Source of the DNA: Macrothele yani
Taxonomy: Eukaryota; Arthropoda; Arachnida; Araneae; Macrothelidae
NCBI GenBank assembly: GCA_039090855.1
Contig: CM077006.1
Span: forward strand, 48,307,336-48,371,335
DNA: 64,000 nt
Direction of reading: 5' to 3'
The notes under the pieces are model-generated. The model searched no databases, was not told the origin of the DNA, and saw only the letters and a program-made list of their open reading frames with translations. Every line of letters begins with the position of its first letter. The stretch's first letter is position 1. This document shows positions 21,438 to 31,004 of this stretch, one piece after another. The position numbers were made by a program, and so were the translations under genes.

Positions 21438-22160
21438 AAGGTGATGGTAAACTCCTTCAACAAAACAAGAGGGGTGATAGTACACATCAAGATGAAGAAT
21501 ATTTGCAATGGGACCTAGGGCCGTATTCCACTCCTAGTGCCAGAAAAGAGCATGTTCGAAAAACGTCCAGCAGGCACACGGAGCTCCAACCAGTACATGA
21601 GAAGCGCAAGATGCAAATCAGGTGCGCTGAACACGTGCGTAGACGATGAGGAGCAAACATTTAAAAACGCAGCCGAACCCGTTCAGCGATATTACCGTGC
21701 GAACATCACATGAGAATTGAAGTATACGTCTGACTTGCGCAGCGTACCGTGTGTTCTTGGAGCAACTACTTCCCGGTCTGTTACAGGATTTCCCGCTCAC
21801 CACACTTAGGGACATGTGGTTTATGCATGATGGGGCCCCAGCACACTTTGCCACCGAGGTCCGATACTTCCTAAATGCGACATATCCCGTGCGGTGGATT
21901 GGACGCGGTGACCTGTGGCTTGGCCTCCACGCTCCCCGGACTTTAATTCACTGGTCTTCTTCTTCTGGGGGCACATGAAAACATTGGTGTACGAGACACT
22001 TGTGGACTCCCTGGAAGATCTCGTCGCTCGAATAGCTGTTGCTACGGAGAAGATCAACACCACACCGGAAGTCTACGAGAGGGTGCGACAGTGCTTCATT
22101 CGCCGGTGTGGGCTGTGCAACGACGCCCTTGGACGCCAGTTTGAGCAGCTCCTTTGAGTC
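21436..22160 (+). mobile_element. DUF4817-type transposon remnant
   Basis: The 21436-21750 part is non-coding and carries no motif that I can place. The 3' part encodes the end of a transposase of the IS630/Tc1/mariner superfamily type that often accompanies a DUF4817 domain in arthropods. No terminal repeats identified. Confidence 0.65.
21751..22157 (+). pseudogene. DUF4817-type transposase C-terminus, frameshifted
   Basis: The first block (21751-21905) reads MWFMHDGAPAHFATEVRYFL...VRWIGRG, with the second catalytic Asp in HDGAPAH. After a one-base shift near 21910 the frame 21915-22157 gives WPPRSPDFNSLVFFFWGHMK and a typical C-terminus ending in FEQLL. The third catalytic acid, usually LDFF, reads SLVFFF and is lost. 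The N-terminal half and first Asp are missing. The pairing of HDGAPAHF with WIGRG is characteristic of this transposase group. Confidence 0.8.
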
Positions 22161-22269
22161 TCTCTCTGATGCGATTGGAATTCTGCAACTCATAAATTAG
22201 GTATGTCTCTTTATTTTCATTGTTGAAGGCTCAATGTGGATAATGTAACTTTACTCTTTTCTGGCACAA

Positions 22270-22945
22270 GGAGTGAAATTCGGTAGTACGATATGTAAGT
22301 CTTACATGCTACACTTATATCTCTAGAGAACGTTAAGTCTTTCGTGGTATTCTTAAAAGTTGTTAAGTCAGCTGGCACCGTGGCCAACACCAATCTAAAC
22401 TTGTCGTTCAGAAACTGTTTCAGACGATCGTTCGACGCCTCAATGTTAAAGTCCCCGGTGAGCAGAAGCAGAATGTTGGGATCGCAGGGCTAGTCGCTAA
22501 CTAATGTGATGGCATGCTCTGTGTAGTAAAGCATTAGTTGAAAGAAAAACATCTCGATGTAGTTGAGTGGTGTCTGTGGATGAATATAGACTGACACTTG
22601 AACGAATTTGAATTGGTCGGGTATCTCAACTTCCAATAGTACGACTTCGCCGACATGAATATCCTGTAGACAATTGAATCCAGAATACTTGGGTATTGGC
22701 CGTCGTGGAACGGGTCTAGCGACATGAGCCCTGCACGCTTTCTGATTCTTGAAAACTGCCGTGCCACCGTAAAGTCCACTGCGCTTCTTTTTGCCAGTGC
22801 CATGACTCGTACTGGGCTGTTGGTCGTCGTCGCAGTGTCTATCGCACTCTTTGGACTCAATGTGTTTGAAGCCGGGTATGTCGACGGTTTTGTATTTCTC
22901 CATATAAGTCTCCACGAGTGCCAAGTAGTCGGAGAGTGATACGTG
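22270..22945 (-). pseudogene. APE-like endonuclease domain of Helentron type
   Basis: The 144-codon frame 22924-22490 begins ALVETYMEKY (the LVET stands where APE nucleases have their SET Glu), then GLYGGTAVFKNQ and VGEVVLLEVEIP...VQVSVYIHPQTPL, the standard mid-domain pattern. After a stop at about 22492 the frame +1 continues LLLTGDFNIEASNDR (catalytic GDFN, 22440-22465) and DLTFSRDISVACKTYISYY (about 22280-22330). It is one or two lesions away from a continuous domain. In this position a Helentron normally has its endonuclease at the protein C-terminus. Confidence 0.7.
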
Positions 22946-23471
22946 AAGCCGTTACTCTTACTCAACGTTAGCACCTTTCCTTGCTTTACTGATGTCCAGG
23001 AGTTTGAGCACAACATAAACTGTTGAACGTCGTCATCTGTGATTTCTTGTTGTAAGAATTGCAACATAGTTGCATTGGGCAGTTTTAAATCATTCTGGAA
23101 CCATATGCGATCACAAACTCCACAAACTAAACCCATCTTGTTACCATAGAACGACTTTTCAAAGTGCTTTGTCGCCAGACACCAATGTTTATAAACGCTA
23201 AATCTCGATTCTCAAACGTCTTATCTGCTTGTATTTCGTCGCATTCCATCGGTTCTATCTCACTGTTGACATCCAGTGCCTGTGAACTGGCGTTAGGCGT
23301 TGCGGTGTCTGCGTGACTGGCAATCACTTCAACTTGTTGACGCTGCCACATCTTCCGCATTCGTTCTTCTGCTGTCATAGGAGTCTTTTTGTATTCCTCA
23401 TTTATTCTTCGTTCACTTTGTAAGCGTTTACGATCGGCATTTACCTTCTTGTTTTGAAGATATTTCGACAC
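22534..23471 (-). pseudogene. Helentron N-terminal region, broken
   Basis: The 23471-23127 frame is a charged N-terminus (RKRLQSERRINEEYKKTPMT) like that preceding Helitron replicases. A frame change near 23140 leads into MGLVCGVCDRIWFQNDLK (23136 on), a Cys-x2-Cys motif, with LCSNSW and SKSNGFTY following, as in the C-x-x-C, NGF and P pattern of Helitron-like N-termini. After NGFTY (about 22945) the frame leaves Helitron similarity and the endonuclease begins in another frame. No HUH or helicase motif is present. Confidence 0.62.
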
Positions 23472-23500
23472 TTTTGAAATTTTAATGAAAATGTGTCGAA

Positions 23501-24125
23501 GTTTAACTTTAACACTTTGTCACCGTATGTTTTTTCAAGTTCTTTCACTATTGTCACTATGAGTATTTTATTTTATAATACTCGTCCAGCTATGTTAAAC
23601 GACAGCTCACAGAACGTCCTACGCGTGAGCGTTCCTGAGCTATACTAATTTTGCCGCGCGGCGAACCGGTTATTTTCCGCTCCAACTTGGCAACCATCTT
23701 GTGGCGGCGTGCGACGTCACGCGCCCAGGCTAATGTTGCGTGACATTCTTTCATCCTTGCTCTTTTAAACCGTGTATTGCTTATTTCGATGTGCGTTTTA
23801 GTTTTAAAGTTATTAAGATTTGTCTGGTATAAACAAAATCGTAACATCGACTTTTGCATAGTTTCCCCGTACCGGACCCACAGGATTGGACGTTTTCCGT
23901 CAAAACTACACAATAGCAATTCAAACACTTTTGAGAGTAAACCAAATGTAAAAACTCCTGCATTTAAATGAAAGAACTGAAACACTATCTTCGAAGGAGC
24001 AATAAATGAAGCAAAGATATTCCTCTTGAAGATGATGTATAAAAGAAACACTCCATAGAAAATTACAAATAAAAGAACGCCAACACTTCTTTTGAAAAGC
24101 GAGATAAGTACATCGAAGAGCCAAA
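23501..24125 (-). other. unassigned sequence with 194-codon ORF
   Basis: An open frame 24174-23590 has a hydrophobic N-terminal third (VIMFWLFDVLISLFKR, VGVLLFVIFYGVFLLYIIF) that could span a membrane, then a basic C-terminus. I recognise no family. The AT-rich composition makes Phe/Leu/Ile runs likely by chance. It overlaps the start of the Tc1-like relic at 24126 and is probably not a gene. Confidence 0.35.
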
Positions 24126-24419
24126 ACATTATGACCACCTGCCTAATATAATGTTCGTCCTCCACATGCCACAAAAACAGCTCTTATCTGGCGAGGGTGG
24201 ACGTTACAAGATTTTTAAAGGTGTCTTGTGGTATCTGGTACAAACACGTTACCAGCAGATCCTTGTATACTTGTAAGTTACGTGGGTGAGTGCAGCAGAT
24301 CGGATTTTCTGTTCCAACACAAACCACAGATGGTCGATGGGATTCATGTCTCTGGAAATTGTCGGCCAGGGCGATACCTGGAAGTCTCCCTCATGTTCCA
24401 TGAACCGTTCTCAAACAAC

Positions 24420-24461
24420 AGGTGGCAGCTGGGGTGAAGGAGTTCTTCGCCTCGAAGGACA
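24420..24461. repeat. mariner-derived filler segment
   Basis: ggtggcagctggggtgaagg and the next 22 bases match 13560-13602, the C-terminal coding part of the mariner at 12259-13762, with one difference. It lies exactly at the edge of the tandem array. Confidence 0.88.
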
Positions 24462-25016
24462 ATGAAAGGGTGTACCTAGTCTGCAATGATGTTTAGGTAG
24501 ATGGTAGGCGCCATTGTTTCCTGCACACGAATGACTAGACCCAGAGTTTCCCAGCAGAACATTGCCAAAAGCATTACACTTGCTCCACCGGGCCCTTGCC
24601 ATGAAAGGGTGTACCTGGTCTGCAATGATGTTTAGGTAGATGGTAGGCGCCATTGTTTCCTGCACACGAATGACTAGACCCAGGGTTTCCCAGCAGAACA
24701 TTGCCCAAAGCATTACACTTCCTCCATCGGACCCTTGCCATGAAAGGGTGTACCTGGTCTGCAATGATGTTAGTTGGATGGTAGACGCCATAGTTTCCTG
24801 CACTTAAATGACTAGATCCAGGGTTTCCCGGCAGAAGATTGCCCGAAGCACTGCACTTCCTCCACCGGACACTTGCTATGAAAGGGTGTACCTGGTCTAC
24901 AATAATGTTTAAATAGATGGTAGACGCCATATTTTCCTGCACATGAATGATTGGACACAGGGTTTCCTAGCAGAACATTGCCCAAATCATTACACTCTTC
25001 TACCGGCTGGATTTCG
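24462..25016 (-). repeat. four tandem copies of a 139-bp transposase segment
   Basis: Units start at 24462, 24601, 24740 and 24878 (139, 139, 138 bp). Each encodes, on the minus strand, the same stretch of Tc1-like transposase (about GGSVMLWAMFCWETLG to LNIIADQVHPFMA). As 139 is not a multiple of three, the frame is lost at each junction. Copies have diverged by several substitutions each. Confidence 0.95.
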
Positions 25017-25639
25017 TCCCACGGTGCATGCTATTGCCTACATTTTATCAGGTAAACAACGCACACGTACCCGGGCGTTCACATGGTGCAACAGGAAAGG
25101 AGATGTATTGGACCAGACGACCTGCTTCCAATTATTCAAGGTCCAATTTCGAAGCTCGCGTGCCCATTGTAGGCGGTCCACGGTTTAGCAAGGTTAGCAT
25201 GAGCACTCGGAGATGCCTGTGTATATGCAGCCACATTTTCAGCAGGGTTTGATGTACTGTGTGTTGTGACACATTAATCCTGTCACCAGTATCAAAATTT
25301 TCCCTTCGCGGACCATTCTTCGAAGGTACTAACTACGGCTGACGGCGAGAAAGCACCTCACAAGGTTTGCCGTCTTGGAAATGCTCTGACCCAGTCATGT
25401 GGTCATTAAAGTTTGGCCTTCCTCAAACTCACTGAACTCCACTGCCTTTCCCGTCTGAAGAACAAGAATAACACTGATTAACAGAGTTCAGAATCAGGTG
25501 TTTTTTTATACAGTTTCATGACCTTGACACGCGCCGTCGTTTAACTGCAGTTGCTTCGGTTTGCATAAATATGCGTTGGTTCTTAGGTGTATTTGAAGCG
25601 TTGGAAATGAGAGTGCCAAAGGCACACCGTAGTTCTCTG

Positions 25640-26110
25640 CTTAATCGACATACTTCTACAAACGAGTTATGAGGCTATGGATTTCCACGGCAATAATATG
25701 CGAAGTCTCTGCTGTGAAGAAGGTAGCAACGGCTTGACACATACCTGGGTCATTTGGTTGGGATTTCTCAGCCAGGAAATAGACCAGATGTCAGAAGATG
25801 TAATAATTCGTGGGAGCAAGTTCTGGTAAATATGCAGGGTGAAGCAGAGTTTCGTAGTCCAACTGGTGGATTTCTTGGACGGTTCTTTAGATGATACGCG
25901 GGCATGCGCTGTTGTGCAGAAGAAGAATCCCAAGCCTTTAGACCAAAACTGTGTGCTTGGCACCCAGACAAAAGAAACAGAAAGTGGGTCGTTCCTCGAG
26001 TAGTCGACACAGAGATTGTCCTGTGTTTGGTGGGAAAATCCTTCTCTGTATATGAAGATGACAGGCATGTTTGCTTTTCTCGTTCGTTTCACATTCATCG
26101 CTAACACAGT
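25640..26110 (-). pseudogene. mariner transposase C-terminal fragment
   Basis: In the frame near 25920 the minus strand reads VLLHNSACPRII, a decayed LLHDNARPH motif in which the second catalytic Asp has become Asn-Ser. It continues LDYETLLHPAYLPELAPTNYYIF (third Asp replaced by Asn) and VATFFTAET to about 25670. The same mariner family is better preserved at 31005-32170, where the equivalent is APSDYYLFWQLDHFL. Stops occur at about 25885 and 25795. The 146-codon ORF on this strand is in a different frame and is not the real one. Confidence 0.75.
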
Positions 26111-26480
26111 GATTTCCCAAAGTTAATCAAAGCTTCCAAATGAAACATAAACTGTACCCTCAGAGCGTGCTAACTTTTGTAGCATCACAAAAGTAAACTG
26201 AATTGGATGAAGTTTGCATTCAAGGACAGAAGTAAAGATTTCTTTTCTTCTTCTGAAGTGTGATTAATTCCACATCTCTGTGGGATCACCGTTTTGGATA
26301 CTCCTTCCCTGTCTTCTATCTTTCGTTTCCTCTGTCTTCAATTTCTTCATGTCACGGTCGAAAGTCTTTCCATCATACTATTTGTCTTCCCCTACTTCAT
26401 ACCTGAGGTAGTCAGTACATGTCAGACTACACATGCCAGTAATTCTCCTTCTGAAACGTTCCTTGTTCCTTCTTGAAATA
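26111..26480. other. unassigned sequence
   Basis: No recognisable feature. Confidence 0.4.
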
Positions 26481-27262
26481 CACTACTCTACATAGAAAAC
26501 GCCACATAGTGAAGGACCGAATGCACGAAATGGGAGGAAAGACACCTATAGACAAGTATTTGGGAAAGGAATGATTTAATTTCTGAGGGATTACATGAAA
26601 GAGATGTATGAGTACACAGTATAATGTGGCTTAAGTCAGTACGTCGTGTGACCGCCATTTTGGACTATACATTCGGCAACACGGAATTGTATCGAATGGA
26701 AAAGTCCCCGGATGATGTTCTGAGGTATCACTGATCATGCATCCTTGCCCTGTGTCCGCAATTGTCTGATATTGAGAGGAAGGGGTCATCAAGTCGTCTG
26801 CCAATGACGTCTCATACGTTCTGTATTTCAGAGAACTCTGGGGATCGCGCTGGGCAGCGCCCCACCTGTACACCTTGTGGGCACTGCCTTGGCAATGTGC
26901 AGGCCGGAACTGTCTTGTAAAAACTGAGCAACAGGGATACCGGCGATATAGGTAACAAAACAGGTGCTGCAGCACCTCATCGACTTATCGTCGTGCTGTC
27001 ATTGTACCGTACGACGCATATGAATAACACCAAGATCATCTCGGTTACGACGTCATCTCAAGACTCTCAATCGGCGATCATTGACGCTGATACAGAAGCG
27101 AGAGTCGTCAGTTAATACGACATTGGTCCATTCGTCCCGTCACTCACGTCTGGTACGGAACCACTGCAAATTTGCGCGACGATGTGCTGCGGGGAATGGA
27201 AGTCGTTGCAATCGCTGGTGAGAACGCAAAACGTCCTCAGAATATCTGCGATTCACAATCTA
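26481..27262 (-). pseudogene. old Tc1-like remnant, left part
   Basis: Minus-strand fragments such as PARSPEFSEIQNV followed by a stop and DVIGRRLDDP (about 26760-26870) match the Glu motif region of a Tc1-like transposase, usually PARSPDLSPIEHVWDVIGRRL. Upstream coding is heavily frameshifted. The remnant is cut at 27262 by the intact Tc1-like element and resumes at 28690. The nested position shows it is older. Confidence 0.6.
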
Positions 27263-28687
27263 CACTGACGGAAAAAAATCCCAACACCCCGAAAAAATAG
27301 TTGTAGAGGAATGAAATGGCGACAATACATTTGTATAGGTAACATATTTAATCGATTAAGGTTTCAAGATCACAGCTTAATGTAAGCGCGAGAAGAGCCA
27401 TTTTAAATGTGAAATGCTGGTACATTAATAACCGGTGTAACCGCCAGAATGTTGAATGCAAGCACGCAAACGTTCATGCATTGTGTCGTACAGGTGCTGG
27501 ATGTCAGTTTGTGGGATGGAGTTCCATGCCTGTTGCACTTGGTCGGTCAATACAGGGACGGTTAATGCTGGTTGGGGGTGACGCTGGAGTTGTTGTCCAA
27601 TGATGTCCCATACGTGCTCGATTGGAGGAAGATCTGGTGATCTAGCAGGCCACGGCAACATGTCGACACTCTGTAGAGCATGTTGGGTTACAACAGCGGT
27701 ATGCAGGCGAGCGTTATCCTGTTGGAAAACACCCCCTGGAATGCTGTTCATGAATGGCAGCACAACAGGTTGAATCACCAGACCGACGTACAACTGTGCC
27801 GTCAGGGTGCGTGGGATAACCACGAGAGTGCTCCTGCTGTCATAGGAAATTGCTCCCCAGACCATAACTCCAGGTGTAGGTCCAGTGTGTCTCGGCCGCA
27901 GACTGGTTGGTTGCAGGCGCTCACCTGGCCTCCTTCTAACCAACACACGGCCATCACTGGCACCCAGGCAGGACCGGCTTTCATCAGAAAACACAACAGA
28001 TCTCCACTCCGTCCTCCAATGAGCTCTAGCTTGACACCACTGACGTCGCAAACGGCAGTGGTTTGGAATAAGTGGAATGCACGCTACAGGGCGTCTGGCG
28101 CGGAGCTGTCCTTCAAGTAACCGATTTGTAACAGTTCGTTGTGTCACTGTGGTGGCAACTGCAGCTCGAATTGCTGCCGCAGACGCAGTACGATGCGCCA
28201 CGGCCATACGCCGTACACGGCGATCTTCCCTCTCAGTAGTGCCACGTGGCCGGCCGGAACCCGGTCTTCTTGAGGCAGTACGTTCCCTTGACCACCGCTG
28301 CCAACAATCATGCACAGTGGCTACATTCCTGCCAAGTCGTTCCGCAATATTGCGGAAAGAAAATCCACCTTCTCGTAGCTCTATTACACGACCTCGTTCA
28401 AACTCCGTGAGCTGTTGATAATGGCTTCTTCGTCTTCTTAAAGGCATTCTTTACTGACATCAACACACTACGTCGAATCTCAACGATAACCAACGCTCAC
28501 GAACGTTACAGCGCGTATTTACAGCAAACCGGTTTTGCATGTTCTGAAGGGCGCTACTAGCGCCACACGTATACGCCGAGCGCGAAATTTGCATAGACGT
28601 CATCTTACAGATGTACTCTCACCGCCTACCAACTGTCGTTTATCTAACACAACCCCTTCTTGGTGTTGGGATTTTTTTCCGTCAGTG
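27263..28687 (-). mobile_element. intact Tc1-like element
   Basis: 1425 bp with perfect 26-bp terminal repeats (cactgacggaaaaaaatccc and six more bases, at 27263 and complementary at 28687), a TA duplication at 27261-27262 and 28688-28689, and one uninterrupted transposase gene. Inserted into an older Tc1-like relic. The best candidate in this window for a recently mobile DNA transposon. Confidence 0.95.
27425..28447 (-). CDS. Tc1-like transposase, intact (DD32E spacing)
   Basis: 340 residues, full Tc1 length, no stops. The N-terminal DNA-binding region has a helix-turn-helix (TEFERGRVIELREGGFSFRN, about 14-33, then IAERLGRNVATVHDCWQRW) and a GRPRG linker at 65-69. The catalytic core has FSDES (D155), GVMVWGAISY, FQQDNARLHTA (D244) and LPPIEHVWD (E277). 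Only 32 residues lie between D244 and E277, where classical Tc1 has 34. It would cut the terminal repeats and join them at TA sites in the nucleus. The start at 28447 is chosen because MPLRRRR is the first Met and gives the standard length. Family A at 2923 and 8621 has the same spacing. Confidence 0.94.
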   Translation of the reverse strand: MPLRRRRSHYQQLTEFERGRVIELREGGFSFRNIAERLGRNVATVHDCWQRWSRERTASRRPGSGRPRGTTEREDRRVRRMAVAHRTASAAAIRAAVATTVTQRTVTNRLLEGQLRARRPVACIPLIPNHCRLRRQWCQARAHWRTEWRSVVFSDESRSCLGASDGRVLVRRRPGERLQPTSLRPRHTGPTPGVMVWGAISYDSRSTLVVIPRTLTAQLYVGLVIQPVVLPFMNSIPGGVFQQDNARLHTAVVTQHALQSVDMLPWPARSPDLPPIEHVWDIIGQQLQRHPQPALTVPVLTDQVQQAWNSIPQTDIQHLYDTMHERLRACIQHSGGYTGY

Positions 28688-28689
28688 TA

Positions 28690-28960
28690 TGTCGATACGG
28701 GGATGTCCACACTGCCTGTACACCTCGTCGAATGTCGTCCACTATGAACTGTGGCGCTGCTACGGCTTGCCGTCGATTTCGGCGAACGAGGAGTTCTGAC
28801 GTCCACCTGCACTCACCAGTCTCCGTACAGCGAAGCATGTTACCTTCTTCTAACCGTTGTCACCACGTTCGGCCGACGGTTGTTGCGTCGTGACTCGTTT
28901 CCTCAGCGATGCGACGCAGGAACCAATCAGTTGTCCTCATCCCTATGATGAAGTCTCTGG
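28690..28960 (-). pseudogene. old Tc1-like remnant, right part
   Basis: Minus-strand coding (RRNRRQAVAAPQFIVDDIRRG, about 28700-28790) resembles the linker between DNA-binding and catalytic regions of Tc1-like transposases. Probably the continuation of 26481-27262 across the inserted element. Weak by itself. Confidence 0.45.
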
Positions 28961-29577
28961 CAAAGGTGTCCGAAAAGGTGTCCATGTCCTCTCGATGACG
29001 TCACACGGGCATTTTAGCGCCTTACGCGTGTTTTCAATACTGAGATCATTCCGATGCATTGGTCCACATGCCCAGATGAAGTCGACCAAACTTTGCTACT
29101 CCGAGTCGTTTTGCCCTTTCTTGAACCTCACCTATCACGTGATGGGTTCACATCTGCAATCATTTACATAACAAACTGTCGACACATAGCCCTCAGCAAA
29201 TACTTTCTGGTGTTGCATTTTCTATGCCGAGCAGTCTATGATTGCTGATGCAAACCCATCACCTGATAGGTGAGGTACCAGAACATTCCTGCGTCTTGGA
29301 TTTCGATTAAACCTTTTACCCTCTCGTTTTTAAGTCTCACCTTTATGGCGACAAAACGCATCCACATCAGCGTTTTTATTTCGGCAAGATTTAGCGTTTC
29401 CTTCATGTGTCTTGATAATAGTCAAGTATCACCACTCTACTGCACTGGTGATCTTACGATTGTCTTGGAAACCCGACTTTTCAGCCTCTTCGAAATCCTT
29501 CTACCTCACTTCACACTTGATGCTTTTCATTTCATACACTCTGTTGCTTATTTCTCCCTTTAGATCCCCATTTTTCT
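28961..29577. other. unassigned sequence around a fold-back
   Basis: Contains only the inverted repeat at 29126-29275 and no coding signal. Confidence 0.45.
29126..29275. repeat. 150-bp fold-back / MITE-like repeat
   Basis: cctcacctatcacgtgatgg plus gtt at 29126-29148 is complementary, with one mismatch, to 29253-29275. No target duplication is clear, so the mobile origin is inferred. Confidence 0.7.
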
Positions 29578-29578
29578 A

Positions 29579-30972
29579 CACTGGCGTGCAAAACTTAAGG
29601 ACGGACACTAGTGCCGTAGATTATAGCCGCACAGTGAAACACACAAGTTTGAGGCGATTTGCATAACGCAAGCGGATCAGTAGAAAGACGATGCGGATGC
29701 AAATTTCCGAAATGTGATGTCGCAGGTCACATGACAGCGCCGAAATGGATATAAGGAGCATCTCGCAGCAAGGCAGGAAATGGAAAGCGAAAGTGTGCGG
29801 CGTTGTAAAGAGGTTCGTGTGGTTTGTAAGTGTGTCGCAGACGAGAAAATGTCCGCGCGGAGACATTTAGATGACTTTACACGTGTCGAATAATCGGAAA
29901 GCTGGACGAGGGGCGAACCGTAACGAGTGTTGCCGACGAGTTCGGCGTCACCCAGAACATTGTTTCGCGTGCTTGGAAGACCTTCCAAACGACAGGAACA
30001 GCTGTTAGAAAGGTCGGTGGTGGTCATCCACGAGAAACAACAGCAAGCGATGACCGATATATGGTCCTACGGGCTCGACGCCAGACAGCGGGTAATATCG
30101 CGAAGCACCTGCAGATGACCACAGGACGCTCCGTATTGCGGTTCACCGTTGTGAGACGTCTACATAAAGTTGGACTATTTGCCTGACGACCTGAACGTTG
30201 CATCCCATTAAAGCCTACCTATCAGAGACACCGATTACAAAGGTGTAAGGACCACAAGGATTAGACCACAGAGCAATGGGTTGCGGTACACTTCACGGAT
30301 GAGAGTCGTTTCAGTACCATGAGCGAATCTGGACGTCAGCTGATCTGGAGAGAGGTGGGAACACGTTATCGACCGGCTAACATTACCGAAAGAGATCGGT
30401 ATGGCGGTGTTGGTGTGCTCGCTGAATAGTCGTACTGAGTTCCACATTTTCGAAGGAGGGACCGAAACCGCTAATGCGATTAGGTGCTCCTTCTCCATGT
30501 ACGCCTATTCTGAGGTGCCATTGGTTCCGAGTTCGTGTTCATGGACGATAACGCGAGACCCCATCGTGCACGAGCAGTAGATGAGCTGCTGGAAAGTTAA
30601 GATATCACTCGTATGGATTGGCTTGCGTACTTCCCGGATCTTAATCCCATAGAACATGTGTGGGACGCTCTGGTGAGACGTCTTGCGGCACACGCCCACA
30701 TGCGTTGGAAAATATCTATCAGTTGAAACGTGCACTACGAGAGGAATGGGCAAAGTTTCCACAAGAAGTCATCGACAGCCTTGTGTTAAGTATGGGCAGA
30801 CGCTATAACACAGCCATTGCTGTTAAGGGACATCATATTCCTTACTGACCACCTCTTTGCTGTAATCCATCTGTGGAAATGATGGCTCTGTACCACGGTG
30901 TGTACTGCTTTACGGTCATTTCTTAGTAAAGTCCCAGCGTACACTTTTGTATTCATTTTTGCACTTGTGTTT
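29579..30972 (+). mobile_element. Tc1-like element, family B copy 1
   Basis: The left end cactggcgtgcaaaacttaa follows TA (29577-29578). The right end near 30972 is a diverged tttttgcacttgtg. The sister copy at 60023-61568 has the better preserved ends. Length about 1.4 kb. Confidence 0.82.
29850..30847 (+). pseudogene. Tc1-like transposase, family B copy 1, broken
   Basis: Translating across frames gives RHLDDFT, FGVTQNIVSRAWKTFQTTGT (DNA-binding region, about 29935-30000), HFTDESRFS (first Asp, about 30292), FMDDNARPHRA (second Asp, about 30540) and LNPIEHVWDALVRRL (Glu, about 30640), ending near 30847. There are 34 residues between second Asp and Glu, a true DD34E. All catalytic residues survive, but stops near 29890, 30185, 30265, 30428 and 30598 plus frameshifts inactivate it. 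Confidence 0.87.
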
Positions 30973-31004
30973 GTTCATTCCGCCGTTTAGTACATACTAA
31001 GACA

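Larger units (their letters stand above)
22200..23500 (-). mobile_element. Helentron-like (Helitron) remnant
   Basis: Minus-strand coding relic joining a Helitron-type N-terminal region to an APE-like endonuclease, which points to the Helentron group because Helentrons carry such an endonuclease. The replication initiator (HUH) and the helicase are absent, so this is an internally deleted or rearranged copy. Ends not located. Confidence 0.65.
24126..25480 (-). mobile_element. Tc1-like remnant with internal tandem amplification
   Basis: The left end has attatgaccacctgcctaat (24129), similar to the start of the element at 32664. The C-terminal transposase is largely replaced by a 42-bp mariner fragment (24420-24461) and four 139-bp tandem copies (24462-25016). 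The N-terminal part (25017-25440) reads in the minus direction. No matching right terminus seen. Confidence 0.7.
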
